A DNA stretch of 64,000 nucleotides from Rhodospirillales bacterium (lineage in GTDB: Bacteria > Pseudomonadota > Alphaproteobacteria > Rhodospirillales > Defluviicoccaceae): positions 168,842 to 232,841 of the forward strand of contig JADJRE010000043.1 in NCBI GenBank assembly GCA_016712375.1. Reading direction: 5' to 3'. Of this stretch, positions 26,670 through 35,270 are shown piece after piece; positions within the stretch are counted from its first letter, which is position 1; every line of letters starts with the position of its first letter. The notes beneath the pieces are model-generated. The model was not told where the DNA came from and ran no database searches. It was given only the letters and a program-made list of their open reading frames with translations. The position numbers and the translations under genes are program-made.

Positions 26670-28664
26670 ATGCAGGACCCATGGCTGTTAACGCCCGGCC
26701 CGTTGACCACCTCGCAAACCGTCAAGGAGGCGATGCTGCGCGACTGGGGCTCGCGCGACGGAGCGTTCATCGCCATGAACCTGCGGATCCGCGAGCGGCT
26801 GCTAGCGTTGGCCGGTGCCGAAGGCACGCATGTCTGCGTGCCGGTGCAGGGCAGCGGCACCTTCGCGATCGAGGCCACCCTCGGCACCCTGCTGCCACGC
26901 TACGGCCGGCTGCTGGTGCTGGTCAACGGCGCCTACGGCAAGCGCATGGTGCGCATCGCCCAGGTGATCGGCCGCAGCGTCGGGTCGATCGACACTGCCG
27001 AGGACGTGCCGGTCTCCCCGGAGGCGCTCGCCGAAGCACTCGCCGCCGATCCCGCGATCACCCACGTGGCCGTCGTCCACTGCGAGACCACGTCCGGCAT
27101 CCTCAACCCGGTCGAGGACGTGGCGGCCGTCTGCGAGCGGACGGGCAAACCCCTGATCATCGACGCCATGAGCAGCTTCGGCGCGCTGCCGCTCGACGCG
27201 GCGCGAACGCCGTTCACCGCCGTCGTCGCCAGCTCCAACAAGTGCCTGGAGGGCGCGCCGGGGTTGGGCTACGCCATCGTGCGGCGTGATGCGCTGGAAG
27301 GCGCCCGGGGCAACGCGCATTCGCTGAGCCTCGACCTCGAGGACCAGTGGCACGGCCTGGAGAGCAACGGGCAGTGGCGGTTCACGCCGCCGACGCACGT
27401 GCTCGCCGCCTTCGACCAAGCGCTCGCCGAGCACGCGGCAGAGGGCGGGGTCCCGGGCCGCGGCGCCCGCTACCGCGGCAACCACCGGATCCTGGTGGAC
27501 GGGATGGCGGAGCTGGGGTTCGAGACGCTGGTGCCGCGGCCGCTGCAGGCGCCGATCATCGTTACCTTCCTGATGCCGGCCGACCCGCGCTTCGTCTTCG
27601 AGACGTTCTACGACGGGCTGCGGCGGCGCGGCTTCGTCATCTATCCCGGCAAGCTGACGATCGCCGACAGCTTTCGCATCGGTTGCATCGGCCGGCTCGG
27701 CGAGATGGAGATGCGGGCGGCGTTGGCCGCCGTCCGCGCGACCATGGCGGAGATGGGCGTCGAATCCGGCGCCCCCGCCGGTCCAACCGCGTCGCCCCCC
27801 CTCGAAACCCGCACCATCCAGGGAGGGCTTGCGATGACCTTCGTCTACCGCCGCAGCTACCGCGGCCGGCTTCGCGCCGCAATTCTCGACTGGGCCGGCA
27901 CCGTCCTGGACTATGGCTGCCAGGCGCCTGCGTCGACCTTCGTCGAGGCGTTCGCCGGCTTCGGCGTGCCTGTGACGGTCGCACAGGCGCGCGCCCCGAT
28001 GGGCATGGCGAAGCGCGCGCATATCCAGGCGATCACCGCGATGCCGGAGGTGGCGGTGGCCTGGGAGGAACGACACGGCCGTCCGGCCGGCGATGCCGAC
28101 GTCGATGCGATCTACGATCGCTTCCTGCCGCTGCAGGTGGCGACGGTCGAGAAGCACGCGGAGCTGATCCCGGGCGCGCTCGACGCGGTGGCGGCGATGC
28201 GGGCACGCGGCCTGAAGATCGGCTCCACCACCGGCTACCCGCACGCGGTGATGGACGTCGTCGTGCGCGCGGCCGCCGCGCAGGGGTACGCTCCCGACAG
28301 CATCGTCTGCGCCGAGGACACGCCGCAGGGCCGTCCCGGGCCGTTCCCGGCGCTGAAGGCGCTGATCGATATGGCGGTGCATCCGGTCGAGGCGGTCGTC
28401 AAGATCGGCGACACGGTCGTCGACATCGAGGAAGGGCTGAACGGCGGGATGTGGACCATCGGCATCGCGGTGACCGGCAACGAGGTGGGCCTGAGCCTGG
28501 AGGAGTGGCGCGCCATTCCCGACTGGGAGCAGGCGCAGTACCGCGCCGCCGCGACGCTGAAGCTCGCCGCCGCCGGCGCTCATTACGTCGTCGATGCGGT
28601 GGCCGACGTGCTGCCGATCCTGGACGACATCGACGCGCGGCTGGCCCGCGGCGAGCGACCCTGA
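26670..28664 (+). CDS. phnWX: PhnW-PhnX fusion: AEP-pyruvate transaminase / phosphonoacetaldehyde hydrolase
   Basis: One uninterrupted 664-residue frame joins two consecutive enzymes of AEP breakdown. Residues 1-370 are PhnW (AEP + pyruvate to phosphonoacetaldehyde + alanine): LLTPGPLTTS at the start, HCETTSGILNP, DAMSSFGALP and PLP lysine K191 in SSNKCLEG. A linker of about 20 residues (GAPAGPTASPPLETRTIQG) leads to PhnX, residues 389-664 (phosphonoacetaldehyde to acetaldehyde + phosphate). PhnX shows nucleophile D407 in LDWAGTVLDYG, the Schiff-base lysine in PMGMAKRAHI, and STTGYPHAVMD. ATG 27834 has its own AGGGAGGG site, so free PhnX could also be made. The characterised fusion named PhnXW has the opposite order. 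Confidence 0.93.
   Translation: MQDPWLLTPGPLTTSQTVKEAMLRDWGSRDGAFIAMNLRIRERLLALAGAEGTHVCVPVQGSGTFAIEATLGTLLPRYGRLLVLVNGAYGKRMVRIAQVIGRSVGSIDTAEDVPVSPEALAEALAADPAITHVAVVHCETTSGILNPVEDVAAVCERTGKPLIIDAMSSFGALPLDAARTPFTAVVASSNKCLEGAPGLGYAIVRRDALEGARGNAHSLSLDLEDQWHGLESNGQWRFTPPTHVLAAFDQALAEHAAEGGVPGRGARYRGNHRILVDGMAELGFETLVPRPLQAPIIVTFLMPADPRFVFETFYDGLRRRGFVIYPGKLTIADSFRIGCIGRLGEMEMRAALAAVRATMAEMGVESGAPAGPTASPPLETRTIQGGLAMTFVYRRSYRGRLRAAILDWAGTVLDYGCQAPASTFVEAFAGFGVPVTVAQARAPMGMAKRAHIQAITAMPEVAVAWEERHGRPAGDADVDAIYDRFLPLQVATVEKHAELIPGALDAVAAMRARGLKIGSTTGYPHAVMDVVVRAAAAQGYAPDSIVCAEDTPQGRPGPFPALKALIDMAVHPVEAVVKIGDTVVDIEEGLNGGMWTIGIAVTGNEVGLSLEEWRAIPDWEQAQYRAAATLKLAAAGAHYVVDAVADVLPILDDIDARLARGERP
27820..27836 (+). 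promoter_or_regulatory. internal ribosome site and ATG of PhnX inside the fusion
   Basis: AGGGAGGG followed after 6 nt by ATG 27834 is an excellent Shine-Dalgarno start placed exactly at the PhnX domain boundary. Either phnX was recently a separate gene whose upstream stop was lost, or both fused and free PhnX are made. Confidence 0.55.
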
Positions 28665-28675
28665 GGCGGGCTCCA

Positions 28676-30067
28676 GTGGACGACGACGGCGCGGACGTTC
28701 CGAGCGAGGGTGATACCAATCTCGGCGGCCGCCGTGCCGCTTGGCAGGCGCAGCACCTGGGACCCGCCGGCGCCTCGCTGCTCGCCCGCGACCAGGCAGT
28801 CTTCCTCCGCCAGTCGCTGTCTACTCCGTGCCTCGGCACGGTACGGCGCGCCGAGGGGATCTGGATCGAGGACGCTGACGGCCGCCGCTATATGGACTTC
28901 CACGGCAACAGCGTTCATCACTTGGGCCATGGCCATCCCCGCGTGCTGGACGCCATCCGCCGGCAGCTGAATGCCCTGCCGTTCGCGCCCCGACGCTTCA
29001 CGTGCGAGCCTGCGGTCGAGCTGGCGGAGCGCCTGCTGGCGCTGGCACCGCCCAGGTTCCGCGACGGCCGGGTGCTGCTGCTGCCGGGCGGCTCGGAAGC
29101 GATCGAAGTGGCGCTCAAGCTCGCCCGTCTCGCCACCGGGCGGTTCAAGACGCTATCGTTCTGGGATGCGTTCCACGGAGCGGGGTTCGGCGCATCGAGC
29201 GTGGGCGGCGAGGCGCTGTTTCGCAGCCACGGCATCGGCCCGCTGCTGCCGGGGGCCGAGCACATCCCGCCGTTCGCCTGCTTCCGCTGCCCCTTCGGCT
29301 TCCCGCAGCCGAGCGGCCGGCCGGACCTCGCGCTCTGCCGGCTGGCGTGCGCGCGGACGCTCGCCTACACGCTCGGGCGCGAGGGCGACGTCGCCGCGCT
29401 GGTTGCCGAGCCGATCCGCGCCGTCCCCTACCTGCCGCCGCCGCGGTTCTGGGAACAGGCGCGCTCCGCCTGCGACGACCACGGCACGCTGCTGATCTTC
29501 GACGAGATCCCCACCGGACTCGGCAAGACAGGGCGGCTGTTCGCCTGCGCGCACGCGGGCGTCACCCCGGACATCCTCGTCCTCGGCAAGGCGCTGGGCG
29601 GCGGCGTCCTGCCGCTGGCCGCCGTGCTCGCCCGGCCCGGCCTCGACGTCGCGGGCGAGCTGGCGCTCGGCCACTACACCCACGAGAAGAACCCGGTGCT
29701 GGCGGCGGCCGCGCTGGCCTGCCTCGACGTGATCGTTCAGGACGGGCTGGCCGAGCGGGCGGCGGAACTGGGCGAGCACGCCCTGGCGCGGCTGGCGGAG
29801 ATCGCGCGCCGTCGGCCGCTGATCGGCGAGGTGCGCGGCATGGGCCTGCTGATCGGCGTCGAGCTGATGCAGCCGGACGGCAGCGCGGCAGTGGACGCGG
29901 CCGAGGCGGTGTTGTACGCGGCGCTGTCGCGCGGCCTCAGCTTCAAGCTGACCATGGGCAGCGTGCTGACGCTGTCGGCGCCGCTGATCATCGAGCGCGC
30001 CGACCTGGACCGGGCGATCGACATCCTCGCCGAGAGCATCGACGAAGCCTCCGGGGCGGCGCGGTGA
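28676..30067 (+). CDS. pbfA: class III aminotransferase-fold enzyme, PbfA-like (R)-1-hydroxy-AEP ammonia-lyase
   Basis: A 463-residue PLP enzyme of the class III aminotransferase fold, starting at GTG 28676, 11 bp after phnWX. Seen: GIWIEDADGRRYMDFHGN, GGSEAIEVALKLAR, LIFDEIPTGLGKTGRLFA, and PLP lysine at about 305 in VLGKALGGGVLP. Class III proteins encoded next to phnW have been shown to be PbfA, which eliminates ammonia from (R)-1-hydroxy-2-aminoethylphosphonate to give phosphonoacetaldehyde. The same position and the FHGNSVHHLGHGHP region support that assignment here. An ordinary transaminase cannot be excluded from sequence alone. Its stop overlaps the next start (GTGA). Confidence 0.78.
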   Translation: MDDDGADVPSEGDTNLGGRRAAWQAQHLGPAGASLLARDQAVFLRQSLSTPCLGTVRRAEGIWIEDADGRRYMDFHGNSVHHLGHGHPRVLDAIRRQLNALPFAPRRFTCEPAVELAERLLALAPPRFRDGRVLLLPGGSEAIEVALKLARLATGRFKTLSFWDAFHGAGFGASSVGGEALFRSHGIGPLLPGAEHIPPFACFRCPFGFPQPSGRPDLALCRLACARTLAYTLGREGDVAALVAEPIRAVPYLPPPRFWEQARSACDDHGTLLIFDEIPTGLGKTGRLFACAHAGVTPDILVLGKALGGGVLPLAAVLARPGLDVAGELALGHYTHEKNPVLAAAALACLDVIVQDGLAERAAELGEHALARLAEIARRRPLIGEVRGMGLLIGVELMQPDGSAAVDAAEAVLYAALSRGLSFKLTMGSVLTLSAPLIIERADLDRAIDILAESIDEASGAAR

Positions 30068-31305
30068 GCCCGGCCGGTGCGACCGCGGACGTGCTCGTCG
30101 TGGGCGGCGGCATTCTCGGCTGCAGCGCCGCCTGGCACCTGACGCGGTTGTGCCCCACCGCCCGCATCGTCGTGCTGGAGCGCCACGGGTCCGTCGCCAC
30201 CCAGGCAAGCAGCCAGGCGGCAGCACTGCTGACCCGCGCCCGGCCGGGCGCCGTGGTGGTGATGCCGCTCGTCGCCCGAACTTTTGCTGCGATGGACGAA
30301 CTGGCGGACGAACTGGCACAGCCGCTGCCGCTGCACCGCAACGGCACCCTGCACGCAGCGGGCTCCGCGGCGGCTGTCGGTGAGCAGCAGGCGCTCGCAG
30401 CGACGTGTGCCGAACACGGCCTGCGGGCGGAGAGCCTCGATCTGGCCGAAGCCTGCCGCCTCGTCCCTTGGCTGAACGCCGCAGCGGTGCGCAGCGCCCT
30501 GCTGATGCCGGACGATGCCTTCATCGATCCGTACCTGCTGGCGGACGCCTACGCTCGGGCAGCTCGCCGGCGCGGCGCCCGGTTCCGGTTCGGGACCGAG
30601 GTGACGTCGATCAACGTCGAGGCCGACCGTGTCACGGGCGTGGCCACCGCCGAAGGGGAGCTGCACGCTCCGGTCGTCGTCCTGGCGGCCGGCACCTGGG
30701 CGAACCGGCTCGCCGCACCGCTGGGCGCCGGCCTGCCGATGGCGCCGGTGCGCAGCCAGTATTGGCTGACGGAAACGGACCCGCTGTTTCCCCGCGCGCA
30801 TCCCGCCGTCCTGCTGCCCGAGGCCCGCGCCTATACCCGACCCGAGTTGGGCGCCCTGCTGTTCGGAGTGCGCGAGCCGGCCTCGATCAGCGTCGATCCC
30901 GCCGCACTTCCGGCGGATACATCCGGCTACGCCTTTGCCGACGATCCGGACGGTTGGGCATCGCTGGAAGAGGGCGCACCCTCTCTTCGCAGGTTCCTGC
31001 CGGCGCTCGACCGGGTGGCGATCCGTCGGTACGTTGCCGGTTTCTCGACCTACACGCCGGACAGCCTGTTCGTCATCGGCGAGATGCCGGGCACGCGCGG
31101 CCTGTTCGTCGCCAGCGGCTGCTGCGGCGCCGGCATCGCCGCCTCAGGCGGGTTCGGCGAGGCGGTGGCGTCGCTGGTGGCGGGCGAGACGCCGCCCTTC
31201 GACCTGGCGCCGTTCCACCCGGGCCGCTTCGGTCCGGTCGATCCGTCCGCCCCCGCCTTCCGCGCGAGCTGCGCCGCCGCCCGGTCCCGCAAGACGGCCG
31301 GCTAG
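30064..31305 (+). CDS. FAD-dependent amine oxidoreductase (DAO family), phosphonate-linked
   Basis: A 413-residue flavoprotein starting at GTG 30064, overlapping pbfA by 4 bp. The N-terminal Rossmann motif is VLVVGGGILGCSAAWHL. VVLAAGTWANRLAAPLG and a C-terminal FVASGCCGAGIAASGGFGEA are typical of DadA/glycine-oxidase-type oxidases. Flavoproteins in this gene setting (PbfC/PbfD group) oxidise AEP or N-methyl-AEP to phosphonoacetaldehyde, so a third entry route into the pathway is likely. The exact substrate is inference. It is the last gene of the operon, and IS debris follows. Confidence 0.8.
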   Translation: MSPAGATADVLVVGGGILGCSAAWHLTRLCPTARIVVLERHGSVATQASSQAAALLTRARPGAVVVMPLVARTFAAMDELADELAQPLPLHRNGTLHAAGSAAAVGEQQALAATCAEHGLRAESLDLAEACRLVPWLNAAAVRSALLMPDDAFIDPYLLADAYARAARRRGARFRFGTEVTSINVEADRVTGVATAEGELHAPVVVLAAGTWANRLAAPLGAGLPMAPVRSQYWLTETDPLFPRAHPAVLLPEARAYTRPELGALLFGVREPASISVDPAALPADTSGYAFADDPDGWASLEEGAPSLRRFLPALDRVAIRRYVAGFSTYTPDSLFVIGEMPGTRGLFVASGCCGAGIAASGGFGEAVASLVAGETPPFDLAPFHPGRFGPVDPSAPAFRASCAAARSRKTAG

Positions 31306-31527
31306 TCGGCAGCTAAGCAAGCGGGTTGTCGGAGAAGTTTCGCCCGATCAGCAGATCGCTGCCGTGTTTGCGGCCGTCGCGCTTGAAGTGGCTGGCGGTG
31401 GAGGAATCGGCAAGAGCCGAAGTGGGAACCAAAGATGGGATCAAGGAGCCGCCTCCGCCTATGATTAAAAATGCCCACCGCGTGATCATCAGACTGAATT
31501 CGGCTGGTGATTTCTAGAGCGGAAGGT

Positions 31528-31948
31528 TTAGTTCCGGTCATAACCGGCGTTGGTAAAGAAGTTTCGGCAGTGTTGCGGGTTGACGGGGTTCAGGATTTGG
31601 CTGAGGGCGTCGCAGAGGCCGTCGGCGGTTCGTGCGGCAGCTTTACGTAGCCGATGTTTGATCTGGGCGAAGAGGTGTTCGATGGGGTTGAGGTCGGGAG
31701 AGTACTTGGGGAGGAAGAAGAGCCTGGCGCCGGCGGCGCGGATGGCGTGGCGCACGGCTTTGCCGTGGTGAGCCGAGGTTGTCGAGGATAACGATGTCGC
31801 CGGGCATGAGCGTCGGCACGAGGACGTTCTCGACATAAAGGCGGAAGCGCTCGCCGTTGATCGGGCCGTCGATCAGCCAGCGCGCTTCGATGTGGTCGCA
31901 GCGCAGCGCGGCCAGGAAGGTCATCGTTTTCCAGCGGCCGTGCGGCAC
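31528..31948 (-). pseudogene. IS630-family transposase C-terminal fragment
   Basis: The second half of an IS630 DDE transposase: PHGRWKTMTFLAALR, VPTLMPGDIVILDNL with the second catalytic Asp, and HHGKAVRHAIRAAGARLFFL leading to YSPDLNPIEHLFAQ with the catalytic Glu. It ends NAGYDRN. A frameshift at about 31776 separates the two parts. The N-terminal half is missing, replaced at 31948 by an IS256 fragment. Confidence 0.82.
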
Positions 31949-32195
31949 CTTGGGGGATGTCAGTTTTTTTGTTTGGTTGGCCCGTGTCTTGGTTTCCCGG
32001 GTCAGTGAAGACTATGGCAAACTGGCCCATTGCCTCCGTCCATGCAACGGCTCGTCGCCAACGCACGCCGGCGTTCTGGATGGCTAGGTAGAGCAGCTTG
32101 ATGGCCGCCTCGTCAGTCGGGAAGCTGCCGCGCGTCTTGATCACCTTGCGCAGGCTGCGATACAGGCTCTCCACGGCGTTGGTAACCGGTATGAG
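31945..32195 (-). pseudogene. IS256-family (mutator) transposase C-terminal fragment
   Basis: IPVTNAVESLYRSLRKVIKT, then RGSFPTDEAAIKLLYLAIQNA and WTEAMGQFAIVF, is the conserved C-terminal block of IS256-type transposases (TNAxESLxxxxRKxxKxRG). The frame runs without a break into the IS630 fragment, making an artificial hybrid. The catalytic DD region is absent. Confidence 0.8.
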
Positions 32196-32433
32196 AGGAT
32201 CGGGGCCTCGATCTCGGCCGCTGGTTCTTCGGCTGGTGGCGTATGCTGCGAGCATCCGGGACAGAGGCTCCGGGAGCACGAAGGTGCGGGCAGGCCGATG
32301 TATTCGATGAGCCTCGAGCTCGCGTTGGTAGCTGGCCGCCTCTGCGACTCGCCCGGTTGCGCCGAGAGCGCGGATCCGTAGGTGTCGTGTCGCCCCACCG
32401 CTCCCGTTCGATGGTCTTGCGAAGGAGGTGAGT

Positions 32434-33663
32434 ATGCGACGGGTGATCGGCATCGACATCCACCGGACCTTCGGGGAGGTGGTGATCTGGGACAAGGGCG
32501 TGCTTCGGCATGCCGGGCGGATCGACATGACCCGCACGGCGCTGGAAGGTTTCGGCAAGACGCTCGTGCCCACCGACGAGGTGGTGATCGAGGCGACGGG
32601 CAACAGCATGGCGGTGTCGCGCGTGCTGTCGCCGTTCGTGGCGCGGGTGGTGACCGCCAATCCGCTGCAGGTGAAGGCGATCGCCCACGCCCACGTGAAC
32701 ACCGACAAGGTGGACGCGGGCACGCTGGCGAACCTCTACGCCGCGGGCTATCTGCCGGAAATCTGGACACCGGACGCCGCCACCGAGCGGCGGCGTCGGC
32801 TGGTGGCGCGGCGCTACCAGATCGTGCGTCACCGGACCCGGCTGAAGAACGAGATCCATGCGATCCTGAGCGCGCACCTGGTTCCGAAGTGTCCGCACGC
32901 TGACCTGTTCAACCGGAGCGGTCGGACTTGGCTCGAACGGCAATCCCTGCCCGACGACGAACGCGCCGCCATCGAGCGCGGCCTCCGGGAACTGGATCGC
33001 CTTGGGGAGGATCTCGCCGAGCTGGATCGCGAGATCGCGTCGAGCGTGATCGACGACGCCTCCGTCCGGCGGCTGATGACGATCACCGGCGTCAATCTGA
33101 TGTTGCCACCGGCATCATGGCGGCGATCGGCGACATCGCCCGGTTCAACAGCCCGCAGAAGCTGGTCAGCTACTTCGGCCTGAACCCGCGCGTGCGCCCA
33201 GTCGGGTCTCGGCGCCGCTCACCACGGCCGCATCAGCAAGGTCGGCCGTAGCCATGCCCGTGCCATGCTGGTCTAGGCGGCGTGGGCGGCGGCCAAGGCA
33301 CCGGGGCCGTTGCACGCTTTCTTCGTCCGCATCCGGGCGAAGCGGGGCCACCAGGTCGCCGCCGTGGCGCTGGCCCGCAAGCTCACGGTGCTGTGCTGGC
33401 ATCTGTTGACGAAACAAGAGGACTATCTCTGGGCACGGCCGGCGCTGGTCGCCAAGAAGACCCGCGACATGGAGCTCCGAGCGGGGCTACCGCAGAAGAA
33501 GGGCAACCGGCGCGGCCCCGCCTACGCCTACAACGTCAAGGAGCTACGGGCCTAGGAGGCGGACGTCGCGCGGCAGGCCGAGAGAACCTACGAGCAGTTC
33601 GTGGCGCGGTGGAAAACCCGGCCGCCCAAGACCGCGACTGGCGTGCAAAACGCCGTGAGGTGA
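32434..33663 (+). pseudogene. IS110-family transposase, frameshifted with an internal stop
   Basis: A DEDD transposase. ATG 32434 follows AAGGAGG. The RuvC-like N-terminus MRRVIGIDIHRTFGEVVIW has the first Asp, then VVIEATGNSMAVSRVL and ANPLQVKAIAHAHVNTDKVD. The C-terminal Transposase_20 region appears after small deletions at about 33100-33130 and another break near 33200 (GDIARFNSPQKLVSYFGLNP, then AFFVRIRAKRGHQVAAVALA). A TAG at 33553-33555 interrupts the tail, beyond which EADVARQAERTYEQFVARW continues. Inactive as written. Confidence 0.82.
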
Positions 33664-33681
33664 CCTGCGTAGAGGCGCCCT

Positions 33682-33707
33682 GAACGAGCGCGTGTCAGCG
33701 CTCGTTC
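33682..33707. terminator. 10-bp stem hairpin downstream of IS110 transposase
   Basis: GAACGAGCGC and its exact complement enclose a 6-nt loop (GTGTCA). It lies 19 bp after the end of the IS110 coding remnant. It may be a terminator or part of the structured non-coding end of the element. Confidence 0.4.
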
Positions 33708-33946
33708 CCGACATGCCGAAAGCCGACACCGACCGCCTGCCGCGCGCTGCGCTACGCCGGAGGCTTCGCGCGCGGCCTCCCCTTTGCGCTGATCGGTGCG
33801 CAGGCCCCTCAAATCGACAGGGCATCCATCGGCCGCCCGACGGCGCTTGCAGCCGACGCGCCGCGCTTCGCCAAGAGGTCGCCTGCGCAACCAAACGATA
33901 TCACCGCGCCGACGATTCCGCTTGTCCATCTCATCCGTGGTGTAGC

Positions 33947-34138
33947 GCTCAGTTTCCGGACATATCGGCTGTGAACGCTGTCCGAGACCGCGACGCAATC
34001 CGGGCAACGGCAAGACCGACGTGACGGGCGGACGACCAATTCGAGCCTTTCGGCGTTCCCGCCCGTGTGGATAAGCCTGAAGCCGGTCGGAACCAGCGTC
34101 GTCAGGCCGACATTCGTGGGCATGGTGTTAATCGGCAT
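33947..34138 (-). pseudogene. ISL3-like transposase N-terminal fragment
   Basis: The frame from ATG 34138 reads TTLVPTGFRLIHTGGNAERL, then a zinc-finger-like CRCPDCVAVSDSVHSRYVRKL. This is the N-terminal pattern of ISL3 transposases (CPxCG...VHSRYxRxLxDLP). Homology stops at about residue 64. The rest of the frame to 33809 is unrelated. Confidence 0.6.
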
Positions 34139-34327
34139 GGCGGCGATCTCCCCTGTGAGCCGCCGCCATTCGAATCTGAATCTGCATCAAAATTGAGTCA
34201 GAACCCCTTTTGCACGCCGATTAACAGGCGGAGACCATGCAGTTCGTCAGCGAGCGGCTCAAGCTTCAAAAAGCCTGAGCACACAACGGGACCATCCGGC
34301 ACCATCACGCGTCCGGAGCAAAGTTTG

Positions 34328-34558
34328 CAACAGAGCCCCATCGAGATGGCCCAGTACATGGCCGGCCATGCCGACCCGCGCACCACCAAGCTCTACGACA
34401 GTCGCCATCAGAAGGTGACGCGCGGCGGAGTAGAGCGGATCCGATATGAAAAGAAGGTGCAGACGCCGGGAGCGCGTAACGCCAATCGAGAGGAGGCCCT
34501 GCCGACACCTGACTGGATGGCGCTTTATGGGATACATTGGCAGGCGCGGTTGGGCTAG
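34328..34558 (+). pseudogene. tyrosine recombinase C-terminal fragment
   Basis: QSPIEMAQYMAGHADPRTTK continues LYDSRHQKVTRGGVERIRYE. This is the end of a phage-type integrase, with the conserved GH and the nucleophilic Tyr in TTKLYD. The R...HxxR part upstream is missing. The frame extends beyond the family end to 34558. It hints at a former integrative element here. Confidence 0.72.
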
Positions 34559-34581
34559 CATTTGTACAATTGGAGGGTGTA

Positions 34582-34860
34582 GTGCAAAAGTGGGAATATA
34601 GTACTTGGTTTGAAAGTTTTGAAGATATAACAAGTAATCAGAGCTTACTAACGTTAATGCCTAATGCATTTGGACGTTCTGGCTGGGAGTTAGTTTCGGT
34701 AACTAACTGGCGTATAGTAGGATCAGGTGTAGCAGGTTTACTATATTATTTCAAACGCCCATTGCCATTATCGTTATCGTCGCGCATAATATCATTGCTT
34801 TTTCCAAGATTAATTACGCGTGAGAAGCCCCCAATTAAGTTCGTGGGATCTAGTGGATAA
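34582..34860 (+). CDS. AT-rich small hypothetical protein
   Basis: A 92-residue protein from GTG 34582, with GGAGGG 5 bp before it. The sequence VQKWEYSTWFESFEDITSNQ, then GRSGWELVSVTNWRIVG, resembles small KWEY...GWELVS proteins of the DUF4177 type. A hydrophobic GVAGLLYYFKRPL and a basic tail follow. Base composition is far more AT-rich than anything around it, which suggests recent acquisition as cargo between IS remnants. Function unknown. Confidence 0.6.
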   Translation: MQKWEYSTWFESFEDITSNQSLLTLMPNAFGRSGWELVSVTNWRIVGSGVAGLLYYFKRPLPLSLSSRIISLLFPRLITREKPPIKFVGSSG

Positions 34861-35048
34861 ACCTGACTCGGCAGGTGGGCCACGCGAGCCTAACGCACGA
34901 TAACTACCAAACCCTGCGGCGTAAGTGCCAAAGCCAAGTCAGTTAATCGGCACCGTTCCATACGATAACGTAATTGCGGTCGGAGCTTGCCCTGGAAACG
35001 GGTTAACTACGGTTTACGCTGATCAAGATCGAGAATTCGGAGGGTGCG
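34861..35048 (+). other. candidate non-coding left end of a truncated IS110 element
   Basis: 188 bp directly upstream of an IS110-type transposase start, with no coding potential seen. In IS110-group elements the left non-coding end encodes the bridge RNA that pairs with target and donor DNA. This segment is in the right place and of plausible length, but no fold was computed. Confidence 0.28.
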
Positions 35049-35157
35049 ATGAAGCACTACGTCGGATTGGATGTTTCACAAAAAGAAACCTCGATTTGTG
35101 TTGTCGATGAAGCCGGGACGGTGGTTTTCGAGGGCAAAGCGAAGTCGGAGCCCGTGG
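35049..35157 (+). pseudogene. IS110-family transposase 5' fragment, cut by IS21
   Basis: ATG 35049, after GGAGGGTGCG, starts MKHYVGLDVSQKETSICVVD, which contains the first Asp of the DEDD RuvC-like fold. It continues EAGTVVFEGKAKSEPV and is interrupted at 35158 by the left end of IS21 copy 2. Its continuation was not found on the other side of the IS21 element. Confidence 0.82.
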
Positions 35158-35270
35158 TGTGTAGGGCGGTGACAAATTAGGCCACGTAGCGGCGGCGGTT
35201 GGTGCTGCCGCGCCGGAGCAAAAATCCGGCCAGTGGTTAGGCTGTCTCCTTTGTCAGGGGGCGGCCGGGG

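Noticed and set aside
26802..28583. 593-codon minus-strand frame opposite phnWX
   Set aside because: Shadow of a conserved gene. No domain features and a biased composition.
27347..30067. 906-codon plus-strand frame starting inside phnWX
   Set aside because: Its first half is an out-of-frame reading of phnWX. Only the part from 28676 on is a real protein (PbfA-like).
31590..32723. 377-codon hybrid frame on the minus strand
   Set aside because: It combines antisense of the IS110 gene, an IS256 fragment and an IS630 fragment. It is not a genuine fusion gene.
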